The notes under the pieces were generated by a model that was not told the origin of the DNA, ran no database searches, and saw only the letters and a list, made by a program, of their open reading frames with translations. A program made the translations under genes and the position numbers. Of a stretch of 10,124 nucleotides of DNA, positions 1 through 7,244 are shown one piece after another. Positions within the stretch are counted from its first letter, which is position 1, and each line of letters starts with the position of its first letter. Location: contig QIDW01000031.1 in assembly GCA_003230435.1 (NCBI GenBank), positions 1-10,124 on the forward strand. The letters are read 5' to 3'. Source of the stretch: Acidimicrobiia bacterium. Its GTDB lineage: Bacteria; Actinomycetota; Acidimicrobiia; Spongiisociales; ZC4RG35.

Positions 1-647
1 CGACCTACTCACAGCCGATCGTCTACAACCCGGATGCAGTGGACCTTCCCGACGACATCTCGTGGGAGGAGATCTTCGACCCCAAGTACGCTGGCCAGTT
101 GTTCGTCACCAGCACACCGGATTCCTTGCTGTTCCCCGTGGCCAAAATGCTCGGCCTGGACATCGAGAACGACGATCTGACCCCTGCGTTCGAGAAGATT
201 GCGACGCTGGCACCCAACATCGTGGCAACCGGCGACGAGGAGGAGTTCATCGCCGGGATGGACAGCGGCGAGATCACCCTCGGTATAACCCTTGTCGCCA
301 CGGCTCTCGAGCTCGAAGGCCTGGCTTGGGTCGTCCCCGCCGAGGGAGCGACTGTGCAGCTGGAGTCTCTCTGGGTGCCCGCCAACCTTCCCGACAATGT
401 CACCTACTGGGCCACCGTGTTTGTCAACGAGGTCCTGAGTGCCGACAGCCAGGGCGCTATCGCCGAGTTCATCGGAGAGGGACCGGTGAACCTGAACGCG
501 ACGATCCCTGATTTCATGATCGGAGACCCAGCGTTCCCGGCCAGCGAGGAGGACCTCGACAAGTATGCCATCGTTGTCCCGGCCGAAGTGGTGGCTCGTA
601 ACAAGGACGCGTGGCAGGCCGCCTACACCGCGGCAATCCAGGGGTAA
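1..647 (+). CDS. ABC transporter substrate-binding protein, PotD-like (5' truncated)
   Basis: This is the C-terminal part of an extracellular solute-binding protein of the spermidine/putrescine (PotD) type, about 214 residues; the reading frame is open to the window edge, so the start, signal peptide and N-lobe lie outside. Visible family features are the 'YNPD' strand followed by 'SWEEIFDPKYAG' (residues about 8-30 of the fragment), the usual 'W..L.DP.Y.G' motif of PotD-like and iron-binding relatives. Later comes an acidic segment near 'GDEEEFIAGMDSGE', where the family tests how many loading cycles the protein sees. The first ATG in the window is out of this frame; the GTG at 39 is internal, because the homology runs upstream of it. 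It ends 12 bp before the ATPase gene and is clearly the first visible gene of the transporter operon. The protein would capture the ligand outside the membrane. The family also binds polyamines, 2-aminoethylphosphonate and other small cations, so the ligand cannot be read from this fragment. Confidence 0.88.
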   Translation, partial: TYSQPIVYNPDAVDLPDDISWEEIFDPKYAGQLFVTSTPDSLLFPVAKMLGLDIENDDLTPAFEKIATLAPNIVATGDEEEFIAGMDSGEITLGITLVATALELEGLAWVVPAEGATVQLESLWVPANLPDNVTYWATVFVNEVLSADSQGAIAEFIGEGPVNLNATIPDFMIGDPAFPASEEDLDKYAIVVPAEVVARNKDAWQAAYTAAIQG

Positions 648-650
648 GGA
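646..650 (+). promoter_or_regulatory. Shine-Dalgarno site for the ATPase gene TTG start
   Basis: AAGGA overlaps the stop codon of the substrate-binding protein gene and lies 9 nt before the TTG at 660. It supports this non-ATG start, as no better start lies nearby, and indicates coupled translation. Confidence 0.6.
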
Positions 651-659
651 AAACCGCCA

Positions 660-1829
660 TTGACCATTGACCGGCCACCCAACTCCGGATCTCCTGGAGT
701 GGTGGCCGGGCCTTCCGGTGAGTTAGGTTCGGATTCGACGACCCCGATCGTCGAGCTGATCGGTGCTGTAAAGCGTTATGGAGAAGTGGCGGCCATCGAC
801 AACGTCGATTTAGCGATCCGCCCTCGGGAGCTGTTCACGCTTCTCGGCCCGTCCGGTTCCGGGAAGACGACGGTGCTCCGGACTATCGCCGGGCTCGTCA
901 GTCTCAGCGAAGGCCGGATTCTCATCGATGGTGTAGACGTTCGGCGTACGCCCACGTACGAGAGGAACATTGGGATGGTGTTCCAGTCCCTGGCCCTGTT
1001 TCCACATATGACCGTGTTCGACAACATCGCATTTCCATTGCGAATGCGGCGGCGAGGACGGTCCGAGATCGCAGGGCGGGTCAAGGATGTCCTCGAGATC
1101 GTTCGCCTTCCCGATATCGCTGAGCGGCGCGTACAGGAGCTTTCCGGCGGTCAACAACAGCGAGTCGCTCTTGCCCGTTCTCTCGTCTACGACCCGAAGC
1201 TGCTCCTCCTCGACGAGCCCCTCGGCGCCCTGGACAGGCAGTTGCGTGAGGAGATGCAGCTCGAGATCGTGCGACTCCACCGGGAAATCGATGTGACGAT
1301 CATCAATGTCACGCACGACCAGGTGGAAGCGCTGATCTTGAGCGACCGGATTGGGGTCATGCAGGAAGGGCGCATCGTCCAGGTGGGGACCAGCGAGGAG
1401 ATCTACAGTCGGCCTTCCACCCGGTTTGTGGCCGAATTCATGGGCCGGGCCAACGTCATCGACGGCACGGCACGCCTCGACGGAACGCGCTCGTGGGTGG
1501 AGACGGACGGGGGTGTCGCCATCGAGGTCGCCGAGCTGGACAGTGCGCTGGTCGACAAGCCCTGCGCAGCGGTCGTCCGAGCGGAGGATATCGAGATCCA
1601 TGCCGTCGGGGCGTCACCGGGTGAGGAGTCGACCGGGCTGAGTGGGACCGTGATGCTACGGGCCTTCGAGGGCGAGACTGTCTACTACGAGATCGAGGTT
1701 ACTGGTATCGGGCGCTCGTTGAAGGTCGCTGCGAGAGTAGGGGCGTTCGATCCCGGTGAACCGGTTCGAGTCGCGTGGGACACCAACCGGGTTACCGTCG
1801 TCAGAATGGACGACCGTGCTGGAATCTGA
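660..1829 (+). CDS. ABC transporter ATP-binding protein, PotA-like
   Basis: This is the cytoplasmic ATPase that powers the importer, 389 aa from a TTG start with an AAGGA ribosome site. All nucleotide-binding motifs are intact: Walker A 'GPSGSGKTT' at 63-71, Q-loop Gln109, signature 'LSGGQQQR' at 161-168, Walker B 'LLLLDE' at 181-186, D-loop 'ALD' at 190-192 and H-loop His219. The segment from about 270 to the end is the TOBE-type regulatory domain typical of PotA/FbpC/MalK-like ATPases, and the total length fits this group. The first ~28 residues are a non-conserved, Gly/Ser/Pro-rich extension before the first ABC strand ('VELIGAVKRYG'), so a shorter start cannot be excluded. It follows the binding-protein gene by 12 bp and overlaps the next permease start by 14 bp, so the three components should be translated together. 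The ATPase family is certain; the transported substrate is inferred. Confidence 0.93.
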   Translation: MTIDRPPNSGSPGVVAGPSGELGSDSTTPIVELIGAVKRYGEVAAIDNVDLAIRPRELFTLLGPSGSGKTTVLRTIAGLVSLSEGRILIDGVDVRRTPTYERNIGMVFQSLALFPHMTVFDNIAFPLRMRRRGRSEIAGRVKDVLEIVRLPDIAERRVQELSGGQQQRVALARSLVYDPKLLLLDEPLGALDRQLREEMQLEIVRLHREIDVTIINVTHDQVEALILSDRIGVMQEGRIVQVGTSEEIYSRPSTRFVAEFMGRANVIDGTARLDGTRSWVETDGGVAIEVAELDSALVDKPCAAVVRAEDIEIHAVGASPGEESTGLSGTVMLRAFEGETVYYEIEVTGIGRSLKVAARVGAFDPGEPVRVAWDTNRVTVVRMDDRAGI

Positions 1830-2763
1830 CCAGGGTGGTAGGTCGTCGGACGTCCCGTTTGGCTGGCGAATAGTCGACGCTGTCGTCGCGCTCCGGCGCT
1901 TTGCCAGGATCGATCGGCTCGAAAGGCTACGGCCCTATATCATGCTCGCCCCGGCTGTGCTGCTCGTGTCCCTGCTTGCGATCGGCCTTCTCTATCTCGG
2001 CTGGTTGAGCGCTCACGCCTTCGACGCCTTCCTCTTCGAGCAGGGGCCGTTCTCGTTCGAGCAGTATCGCCGGCTGATCGAACTGCCCTCGGGGCCCTTC
2101 TATCGGCAGACCCTTTATCGGACTTTGTGGATCTCGATCTTGGTCACCGTGGTATCACTGGTGATGGGCATGCCGGTGGCCTACTTCATCGTGCGTACCC
2201 GGAGCCGGGTATTGCGCGTCGCGACTCTGGTGCTGCTCCTCGTTCCCTTCCTCATGGGCGAGATCGTCCGGGCGTTCGGATGGTTCCTGGTGCTCGGGAA
2301 CCAGGGCCTGCTGGCATGGGTTCAGTCGTGGTTCGGGTTCTCGGGCGGGATCCTTGGAACCGAGTTGGCGGTCATCGTCGGGATGATGCAGGTGTCCATC
2401 CCGCTCGCCACGCTGCTCATCCTTCCGGCGATCACACGCATCCCACCGCTGGGGGCATCCCCATCCCGGGTGTGGCGACATGTGCTCGTTCCCCTCGCTC
2501 GTCCCGGCATCGCCGGCGGGGCTGCGGTGGTGTTGCTCCTCAACCTCGCCGAGTTCGACATGCCCGCCATCTTGGGCCTGGGCAGGCTTCCTTTCGTCGC
2601 GAACGTCATCCGTGACGTTTACACGTTGCAGGCCAATCTCTACCTCGGCTCGGCCTTCAGCCTGGTCCTGCTGATGATCTCCACGCTCCTGGTGCTCGGC
2701 TTGCTCATCGCCGGCGGTGCGCAACGGCGGTCCCGACGAGTCCGGAGCGAAGCTGGTGGGTAG
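1816..2763 (+). CDS. ABC transporter permease, PotB-like, with shortened EAA loop
   Basis: This is an inner-membrane permease subunit of the binding-protein-dependent (MetI-like) type, 315 aa from the GTG at 1816. I chose this start because it lies just inside the end of the ATPase gene (14-bp overlap). A longer in-frame start at 1756 would overlap by 74 bp and add only non-hydrophobic residues. Hydrophobic helices are visible near residues 42-64, 105-126, 135-160, 183-205, 233-255 and 280-300, matching the six-helix fold. The coupling loop that normally reads 'EAA...G......LP' is abnormal: the sequence goes from 'LPAITRI' straight to 'PPLGASPSRVW' (about 203-220). The Gly (213) and the following 'VPLARPG' remain, but about 11 residues carrying Glu-Ala-Ala are missing compared with E. 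coli PotB from memory. The partner permease keeps the whole motif. The gene overlaps the second permease by 8 bp. Confidence 0.9.
   Translation: MLESDQGGRSSDVPFGWRIVDAVVALRRFARIDRLERLRPYIMLAPAVLLVSLLAIGLLYLGWLSAHAFDAFLFEQGPFSFEQYRRLIELPSGPFYRQTLYRTLWISILVTVVSLVMGMPVAYFIVRTRSRVLRVATLVLLLVPFLMGEIVRAFGWFLVLGNQGLLAWVQSWFGFSGGILGTELAVIVGMMQVSIPLATLLILPAITRIPPLGASPSRVWRHVLVPLARPGIAGGAAVVLLLNLAEFDMPAILGLGRLPFVANVIRDVYTLQANLYLGSAFSLVLLMISTLLVLGLLIAGGAQRRSRRVRSEAGG
2744..2747 (+). promoter_or_regulatory. Shine-Dalgarno site favouring the GTG start of the second permease
   Basis: GGAG lies 8 nt before the GTG at 2756. The ATG at 2765 would be 17 nt away from it, with only a poorer GGTGGG nearby. This site therefore favours 2756 as the start, within the end of the upstream permease gene. 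Confidence 0.4.
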
Positions 2764-3541
2764 GATGGTGCGCTTCGCGTTGGGGGTCGTTCTAGCTCTG
2801 GTCGTCGTCCCTATGGTGATCGTGGTGGTCGCCTCGGTCAGCGCCGGGAGCCGGCTCACGTTTCCGCCACAGGGATTCTCGCTCAGTCCCTACGCCACCC
2901 TTCTGGAGAGCACCGTTATTCGCGCCGCCCTGGGTCGTAGTTTGATCGTTGGGTTGATGGTCGTGGCAATAGGGCTCGCCGTGGGCGTGCCCGCCACCAT
3001 CGCGCTAGTCCGCTACCGTCCCCGGTTCCGCATTGGTTTCGGCGTGTACCTGCTCCTGGGCGTGGCGACACCACTGATCGCAACGGCTTTTGCGTTTCTG
3101 GTCCTATACACGCGGGCTGGGGTACTTGGGTCGTTGTGGCCGATCGCGTTGGCAATCACCGTCGCCAACCTTCCCTTTCTGATGTTCTCCGTTGCGAGTG
3201 CCCTCACCAACCTCGACACGAGTCTGGAGGAAGCCGCTGCCACGCTCGGAGCCGAAAGCGTACAGACCTTCCTGTTCGTGACACTTCCCGGCATGATGCC
3301 CGGCATTCTCTCCGGGACCATCATGATCTTCGTGCTCGGCATCTCCGAGTTCTTGATTTCGCTGCTACTGACGACGATCGATTCCCAAACATTGCCGATC
3401 GCCATCTTCGCCAGCTTGCGGGGACCACCGCCTCCGGAGTTCGCCGCTGCCGCAGGGATCTATGTGGTGCTCGCGTCCTTGGTGGTGATCACGCTGACCA
3501 GTTTCAAGACGACAGAGCAGTTCTTCTACCGGAACGACTGA
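2756..3541 (+). CDS. ABC transporter permease, PotC-like
   Basis: This is the second membrane permease of the importer, 261 aa if it begins at the GTG at 2756 (GGAG 8 nt upstream); the ATG at 2765 would give 258 aa. An N-terminal hydrophobic stretch (about 6-29) is followed by further helices near 62-85, 96-118, 127-150, 183-206 and 232-250. The ATPase-coupling EAA loop is complete: 'SLEEAAATLGAES' at about 156-168, followed by 'VTLPGMMPGI'. This intact loop supports a working heterodimer even though the first permease has a degenerate loop. The gene overlaps the first permease by 8 bp and is the last gene of the plus-strand operon. Its stop lies 17 bp from the stop of the convergent HisD gene, with no convincing terminator between. 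The family assignment is firm; substrate specificity is not visible. Confidence 0.91.
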   Translation: MGRMVRFALGVVLALVVVPMVIVVVASVSAGSRLTFPPQGFSLSPYATLLESTVIRAALGRSLIVGLMVVAIGLAVGVPATIALVRYRPRFRIGFGVYLLLGVATPLIATAFAFLVLYTRAGVLGSLWPIALAITVANLPFLMFSVASALTNLDTSLEEAAATLGAESVQTFLFVTLPGMMPGILSGTIMIFVLGISEFLISLLLTTIDSQTLPIAIFASLRGPPPPEFAAAAGIYVVLASLVVITLTSFKTTEQFFYRND

Positions 3542-3558
3542 CCAGCTTTGCTTGCGGT

Positions 3559-4839
3559 CTAGAGACTGTGTGAGCGGCGTATCTCGGACGTCCTGGCATG
3601 GGCATCGAGGCCTTCGGAGCGAGCCAGAACCTCGACATCGGGTCCAAACGCTGCGAGTCCTTCATCTCCGCTCACCTCGACGAATGACGACACAACTACA
3701 AAGTCCGCAGACCGGAGCCCCGAGGTGAATCTCGCCGTTCCCATGGTGGGCAACACGTGGTTCGACCCGACCCCATAGTCGCCGAAGGGCACCGGTGTCA
3801 TTGGTCCGAGAAACGCCGCACCGAAGAAACGCACCTTGCCGAGGAACGCGGCCGGACTCGAGGTGACCACTTCGAGATGTTCGGGTGCGAGGGAATCCAC
3901 GATGCGTGCTGCATCGTCCTCGTCGGTCGCGGTCAGGAGGGAGGCGTGATCCAGGGCCTTGGTGAGGATGGCGGCCCGTGGTGATCGCCTTGTCTCTTCT
4001 TCGAGAAGCTCCCTGACCCTGGCAACCAGCGATTCGTCGAGCGCGATCAGGGTGGCTCTGGCGTCGGGATCATGCTCGGCCTGCGCCGTGAGGTCCACGG
4101 CGAGCACCGCCGGATCCGCGGAGCTGTCGGCGACGATGACGAGTTCCGAAGGTCCAGCTAGGCCGTCGATGCCGACCAGGCCGGCGACTTCCTTCTTCGC
4201 GGCAGTCACCCACGCGTTGCCGGGCCCGACGATCTTCGAGACGGCCTCAATGCTCTCCGTTCCGTACGCCAGCGCCGCTACAGCTTGAGCCCCGCCCACC
4301 CGGAACACGGCATCCACCTCTGCGATCGAAGCCGCCAAGAGCACCTCTGCAGGTACGGTCCCGGATCCTCCCGCCGGAGGAGTGCAGACGACCACCCGGT
4401 CCACTCCGGCCACCCGGGCCGGGATGGCGGTCATCAGCACCGTGGACGGATACGCGGCCCTACCGCCAGGCACGTAGCAGCCCGCCGAGTCGAGGGCGTT
4501 GACAACCTCACCGAAGCGAACGCCTGCGGACTCGGCCTCCCACTCGGCCGGAAGTTGGCGTTGATGGAGGTCGCGCAGACGCCCGGCCATGTTCTCGAGT
4601 GCAGACCGTACGCCGGCAGGAACCTCGGCCCCGGCTTGCTCCCACTCCTCTCGGGGCACTTCGATTCGGCCAGTTATGTCCACTCCGTCGTGCTGCTGGG
4701 TGAGCGCGATCAATGCCGCGTCACCCTCGGCTCTCACCCGCCCGCAGATCTCAGCAGCACCGTCTACTACCTCGGGGGCGAGCACGGTGCGAGCAGGGGT
4801 CGGGACGACCGATGGGTCTCGTTCGTCTCTCACGCTCAT
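3559..4839 (-). CDS. hisD: Histidinol dehydrogenase (HisD) family, orphan copy
   Basis: This 426-aa protein has the normal HisD length and belongs to the zinc- and NAD-dependent histidinol dehydrogenase family, which oxidises L-histidinol through histidinal to histidine. Family landmarks are 'CYVPGGRAAYPST' (121-133), 'FRVGGAQAVAALAYGT' (179-194), 'KIVGPGN' (202-208) and 'LAGPSE' (227-232). Zinc ligands match E. coli Gln259, His262, Asp360 and His419 at Gln253, His256, Asp354 and His414. The catalytic Glu-His pair is Glu320-His321 in 'APEHLE'. The 'PV.FGDY..GSNHVLPT' segment resembles actinobacterial HisD, so it looks catalytically competent. It begins 11 bp after the regulator gene stop, without a clear Shine-Dalgarno site, and ends the minus-strand operon; no other histidine-biosynthesis gene is visible. 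It could be the housekeeping HisD displaced from the his operon, or a catabolic paralogue acting on another imidazole or amino alcohol or aldehyde (HisD-like enzymes such as HpsN act on other alcohols). Confidence 0.9.
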   Translation of the reverse strand: MSVRDERDPSVVPTPARTVLAPEVVDGAAEICGRVRAEGDAALIALTQQHDGVDITGRIEVPREEWEQAGAEVPAGVRSALENMAGRLRDLHQRQLPAEWEAESAGVRFGEVVNALDSAGCYVPGGRAAYPSTVLMTAIPARVAGVDRVVVCTPPAGGSGTVPAEVLLAASIAEVDAVFRVGGAQAVAALAYGTESIEAVSKIVGPGNAWVTAAKKEVAGLVGIDGLAGPSELVIVADSSADPAVLAVDLTAQAEHDPDARATLIALDESLVARVRELLEEETRRSPRAAILTKALDHASLLTATDEDDAARIVDSLAPEHLEVVTSSPAAFLGKVRFFGAAFLGPMTPVPFGDYGVGSNHVLPTMGTARFTSGLRSADFVVVSSFVEVSGDEGLAAFGPDVEVLARSEGLDAHARTSEIRRSHSL

Positions 4840-4850
4840 CGGCCGGGATA

Positions 4851-6260
4851 CTATGAGGCTGCGGAGGTCAGGTCATCCTGTCCGGAATGGTCGTATGGCT
4901 CTCCCGGGGCCCTCGGGGCCAGTTGGTCGCTGGGGATTCCAAGGGCAGCCGAGGCGATTTGCCGGCCGATGCCTTCGAAGTCGTCTTCGATGAGGCAGCA
5001 GGTGACGCGGATGTGGTCCTTCGCGGGAGTCTCCACGTTGAACGGTAACCCGGCGGCAACGCCAACACCCTGTGCTGCCAGCGCGAGCATCGCTTCGCGC
5101 TCTGACTCAACCGTGACCCAGAGATTGAGCCCATCACGACCGCTCCATTCAACGTTGAACCTGTCGAGTTCGGCCGCAAGGGCCAAGCGACGCACGCAGT
5201 AAGTTTGGCGTGCCGTCTCAACGCTGGCCTTCGCGGAGTCACTCGTGAGGAGGCCAAGAAGAACCGTTTGCAGCAAGCGGCTTGTCCATCCCGGGCCGAG
5301 CCTGCGGCGGTTGGCGAGGTTCGTCATGACCCCTGGTGGTCCGCTGAGAGCGGCTAAACGGAGATCGGGGCCATGAGACATGGAGAAGCTCTTGATGTGG
5401 ATAGTGCGTTCCGGTAGCCACCTACCCAGCGAAATAGTCGGTGCCATCGAGACGTCTCCCGCGTGGTCGTCCTCCACGACCGTCACCCCCGGGTGAGGCT
5501 CGAGGATTTCGGCTAGTGCCTCTGCCCGATCGTACGTCATGCTCGCACCTGTCGGGTTTTGCGACCGGGGTTGGAGCAGAAGGAGTGTTGGCTCGCTGAG
5601 AAGAGCAGACCGCAGCGATTCCGGCTCGAGTCCGTAATCATCGAGCGCGACAGGAATCGCTTGTCCCCCATGAGTTTCGATCAGATCGAGTATCGAGAAA
5701 AAGCTAGGATCGGCGAGCGCGACGCGTTCACCCCATGTGAGGGTCGAGCCAAAGGTCCGGTCGACTGCATCGAGCGCACCATTGACGATGGTCAGATCCT
5801 TCGCCAGATACGGCCAGCCGGCCAGAAGCAACTCTCGAAGCTCAGGCACGACCGGATCATCGAGGTAGCTGGTCAGCGACACCGTCTCGATCGCCGATGC
5901 CAGCTCGGGACCAATATCCGGAATCAGCTCCGGATCGGGCATGCTGGTGGTGAGGTCGAGGGGGTAGCGAGCCACGCGAGATTGTCGTCGACTCAGCGCC
6001 GCCTTCACGGTCCTTTCCTGGCCGGAGACGAAGGATCCCGCTCTGCCCCTTGTCTCGATCAGCCCCACGCCCGCGAGGGACCGCCACGCCAAGCTCACCG
6101 TGGTGGGACTCGTCCGCAGCTCGCTTGCGAGCACCCGCACGGTGGGGAGACGCTCACCTGTCTTCAGGTCGCCGGATGAGATGAGCCGACCCACGGCCGA
6201 GGCAATTCCTTCCGCCGTTCGGTCCTCCACTGCATCCAGGATCCGATGCATATCAGACAT
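4851..6260 (-). CDS. MocR-type transcriptional regulator (GntR HTH + aminotransferase-like domain)
   Basis: This 469-aa cytoplasmic regulator has a GntR winged helix-turn-helix at about 13-80 ('TGERLPTVRVLASEL', 'SPTTVSLAWRSLAG', 'RAGSFV'). A fold-type I aminotransferase-like domain follows from about 100 to 445. MocR proteins normally bind PLP through a Lys and sense amines or amino acids, as GabR does with GABA. Here 'QNPTG' (234-238), 'EDDH' (263-266) and 'GPDLR' (297-301) are kept, but the expected 'FSK' reads 'FSM': Met294 occupies the Schiff-base Lys position. The ATG codon (5381-5379) is one base from AAG. The start at 6260 overlaps the SDR stop by 8 bp; an alternative ATG at 6251 begins 1 nt after that stop and has a GGGA 8 nt upstream. 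Either way the two genes are translationally coupled. A longer frame up to 6473 runs antisense-like through the SDR gene and lacks family homology. It likely regulates this catabolic locus. Confidence 0.9.
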   Translation of the reverse strand: MSDMHRILDAVEDRTAEGIASAVGRLISSGDLKTGERLPTVRVLASELRTSPTTVSLAWRSLAGVGLIETRGRAGSFVSGQERTVKAALSRRQSRVARYPLDLTTSMPDPELIPDIGPELASAIETVSLTSYLDDPVVPELRELLLAGWPYLAKDLTIVNGALDAVDRTFGSTLTWGERVALADPSFFSILDLIETHGGQAIPVALDDYGLEPESLRSALLSEPTLLLLQPRSQNPTGASMTYDRAEALAEILEPHPGVTVVEDDHAGDVSMAPTISLGRWLPERTIHIKSFSMSHGPDLRLAALSGPPGVMTNLANRRRLGPGWTSRLLQTVLLGLLTSDSAKASVETARQTYCVRRLALAAELDRFNVEWSGRDGLNLWVTVESEREAMLALAAQGVGVAAGLPFNVETPAKDHIRVTCCLIEDDFEGIGRQIASAALGIPSDQLAPRAPGEPYDHSGQDDLTSAAS

Positions 6261-7083
6261 CCCAACCGGCGTCGACGACGATATCGTGGCCGGTGATGTT
6301 GCGGGCACCCTCCGACACGAGGAATCCGACGGTCTCGCCGATGTCCTCCTTGTCGACGAAACGGCCGAGGGCCGTCTGCTGGGCGAAATCGGCATAAACC
6401 TCATCGAAGGTCTGACCGGTCCGTTCCGCCTTCTCGCCAACGATCTTGTCCATGCGAGGACCGTTGGTGACATTGGGACAGATGTCGTTCACCGTGATGT
6501 TGTGCGGCCCGAGCTCGAGGGCAAGAGTCCTCGTGAGACCACGAACCGCCCACTTAGATGACGAGTAGGAGACTCGATTGCGGTAACCGCGCAGGCCCGA
6601 TGTTCCCGAGATGTTGATGATGCGGCCGTGCTGCCGCTCGATCATGTGGGGAATCACTGCGCGGCAAGGGAGGAATGTTCCTATGACGTTCACATCGAGG
6701 ACAAACCTGAAGTCTTGGAGGCTTACGTCCTGGGCCGATGTTTCGATCGGGCCAATCACCCCCGCCGTGTTTACGAGAATGTCGATTCGGTCAAGCGTTG
6801 CAACGGTGCGATCGACGAGACCTTGCACCTGGTCCTCGTCGGTCACATCACAAGAGATGACCAGGTTCCGACGCCCCGGGTACTGGCGATCCACGGCTGC
6901 GCAGTGCTCCTCCAGCGCTCGTGAATCCCTGCCCGAGAACACAATATCGGCGCCTTCCCTGGCAAGCACAGTAGTTATCGCTTCACCAAGTCCCTTGGCG
7001 GCACCGGTGACTATCGCGACTTGACCCGACAAAGGACCTTCGTGAGTCCGGTCACCATCCTGATTGGAGTCCGACACTGCCAT
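6253..7083 (-). CDS. Short-chain dehydrogenase/reductase (SDR), classical type
   Basis: This is an NAD(P)-dependent oxidoreductase of 276 aa, slightly longer than the ~250 aa norm because of a polar ~20-residue N-terminus. Motifs are the cofactor-binding 'TGAAKGLG' (26-33), 'CDV' (78-80), 'NTAG' (105-108), the catalytic-tetrad Asn132 ('LDVNVIG') and 'YSSSK' with Tyr173 and Lys177. The usual catalytic Ser, four residues into 'NISS', is Gly160 here ('NISGTSG'), with Ser159, Thr161 and Ser162 next to it. 'PNVTNGPRM' (203-211) and a long helical insert around 212-238 form the substrate lid. AAGGG lies only 2 nt from the ATG at 7083 but 8 nt from a GTG at 7077, so the true start may be 7077 (274 aa). 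The gene follows the 161-bp gap and leads the SDR-regulator-HisD group. Its substrate is unknown; an alcohol, hydroxy acid or aldehyde intermediate of the locus is the natural guess. Confidence 0.9.
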   Translation of the reverse strand: MAVSDSNQDGDRTHEGPLSGQVAIVTGAAKGLGEAITTVLAREGADIVFSGRDSRALEEHCAAVDRQYPGRRNLVISCDVTDEDQVQGLVDRTVATLDRIDILVNTAGVIGPIETSAQDVSLQDFRFVLDVNVIGTFLPCRAVIPHMIERQHGRIINISGTSGLRGYRNRVSYSSSKWAVRGLTRTLALELGPHNITVNDICPNVTNGPRMDKIVGEKAERTGQTFDEVYADFAQQTALGRFVDKEDIGETVGFLVSEGARNITGHDIVVDAGWDV

Positions 7084-7244
7084 TTCCCTTTCGAAGTATC
7101 TCCTGCAAGCACGGTGGTGGCTTCCGGGTCAGCTGGGCGTCGCACCAATGTGATACTCCGCGTGACATACAAAACCTCTATTGAAACCCTGTTCGTACAC
7201 TATACGCCAACAAAGAGCCACCAAATAGTCGTCACGCGGCCCAC
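7084..7244 (-). promoter_or_regulatory. Intergenic region with probable promoter/operator for SDR-regulator-HisD operon
   Basis: This is the only sizeable gap within the minus-strand gene row, and its core (about 7167-7230) is noticeably richer in A+T than the flanking genes. On the minus strand a TATAGT sequence (near 7200) and T-rich runs could serve as promoter elements, but no -35/-10 pair has good spacing, so I do not assign a start site. An AAGGG ribosome site lies at 7086-7090. The gap also holds a perfect 9-bp inverted repeat (separate entry). An operator for the MocR regulator encoded two genes downstream would be expected here. I see no hairpin-plus-U terminator for the upstream gene. 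Confidence 0.4.
7158..7239. repeat. Perfect 9-bp inverted repeat flanking the AT-rich intergenic core
   Basis: CCGCGTGAC at 7158-7166 is the exact reverse complement of GTCACGCGG at 7231-7239, with 64 bp of AT-richer DNA between the arms. The loop is too long for a simple terminator, so paired operator half-sites around the promoter are a better reading. A 9-bp match in a 161-bp gap has roughly a one-in-twenty chance in random sequence, and more in GC-rich DNA, so function is uncertain. Confidence 0.45.

Noticed and set aside
810..1601. 263-aa minus-strand open frame
   Set aside because: It is antisense to the well-supported ATPase gene and has no recognisable motif.
1756..1815. Longer start for the first permease
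   Set aside because: It would overlap the ATPase TOBE domain by 74 bp, and the added residues show no membrane or family character; the GTG at 1816 gives a short overlap.
2155..2859. 234-aa minus-strand open frame
   Set aside because: It is highly polar, antisense to the two permeases; a typical shadow of hydrophobic coding sequence in GC-rich DNA.
3540..3558. Possible rho-independent terminator between the convergent operons
   Set aside because: Only a 4-bp GACC/GGTC stem without a T-tract is present.
4285..5202. 305-aa plus-strand open frame
   Set aside because: It spans the hisD/regulator junction on the opposite strand, has low-complexity Ser/Arg/Pro composition and no recognisable domain.
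6261..6473. Longer N-terminus for the MocR regulator (ATG at 6473)
   Set aside because: The extra 71 residues are Arg/Ser/Pro-rich, lie entirely over the SDR gene in another frame, and precede the natural GntR N-terminus.
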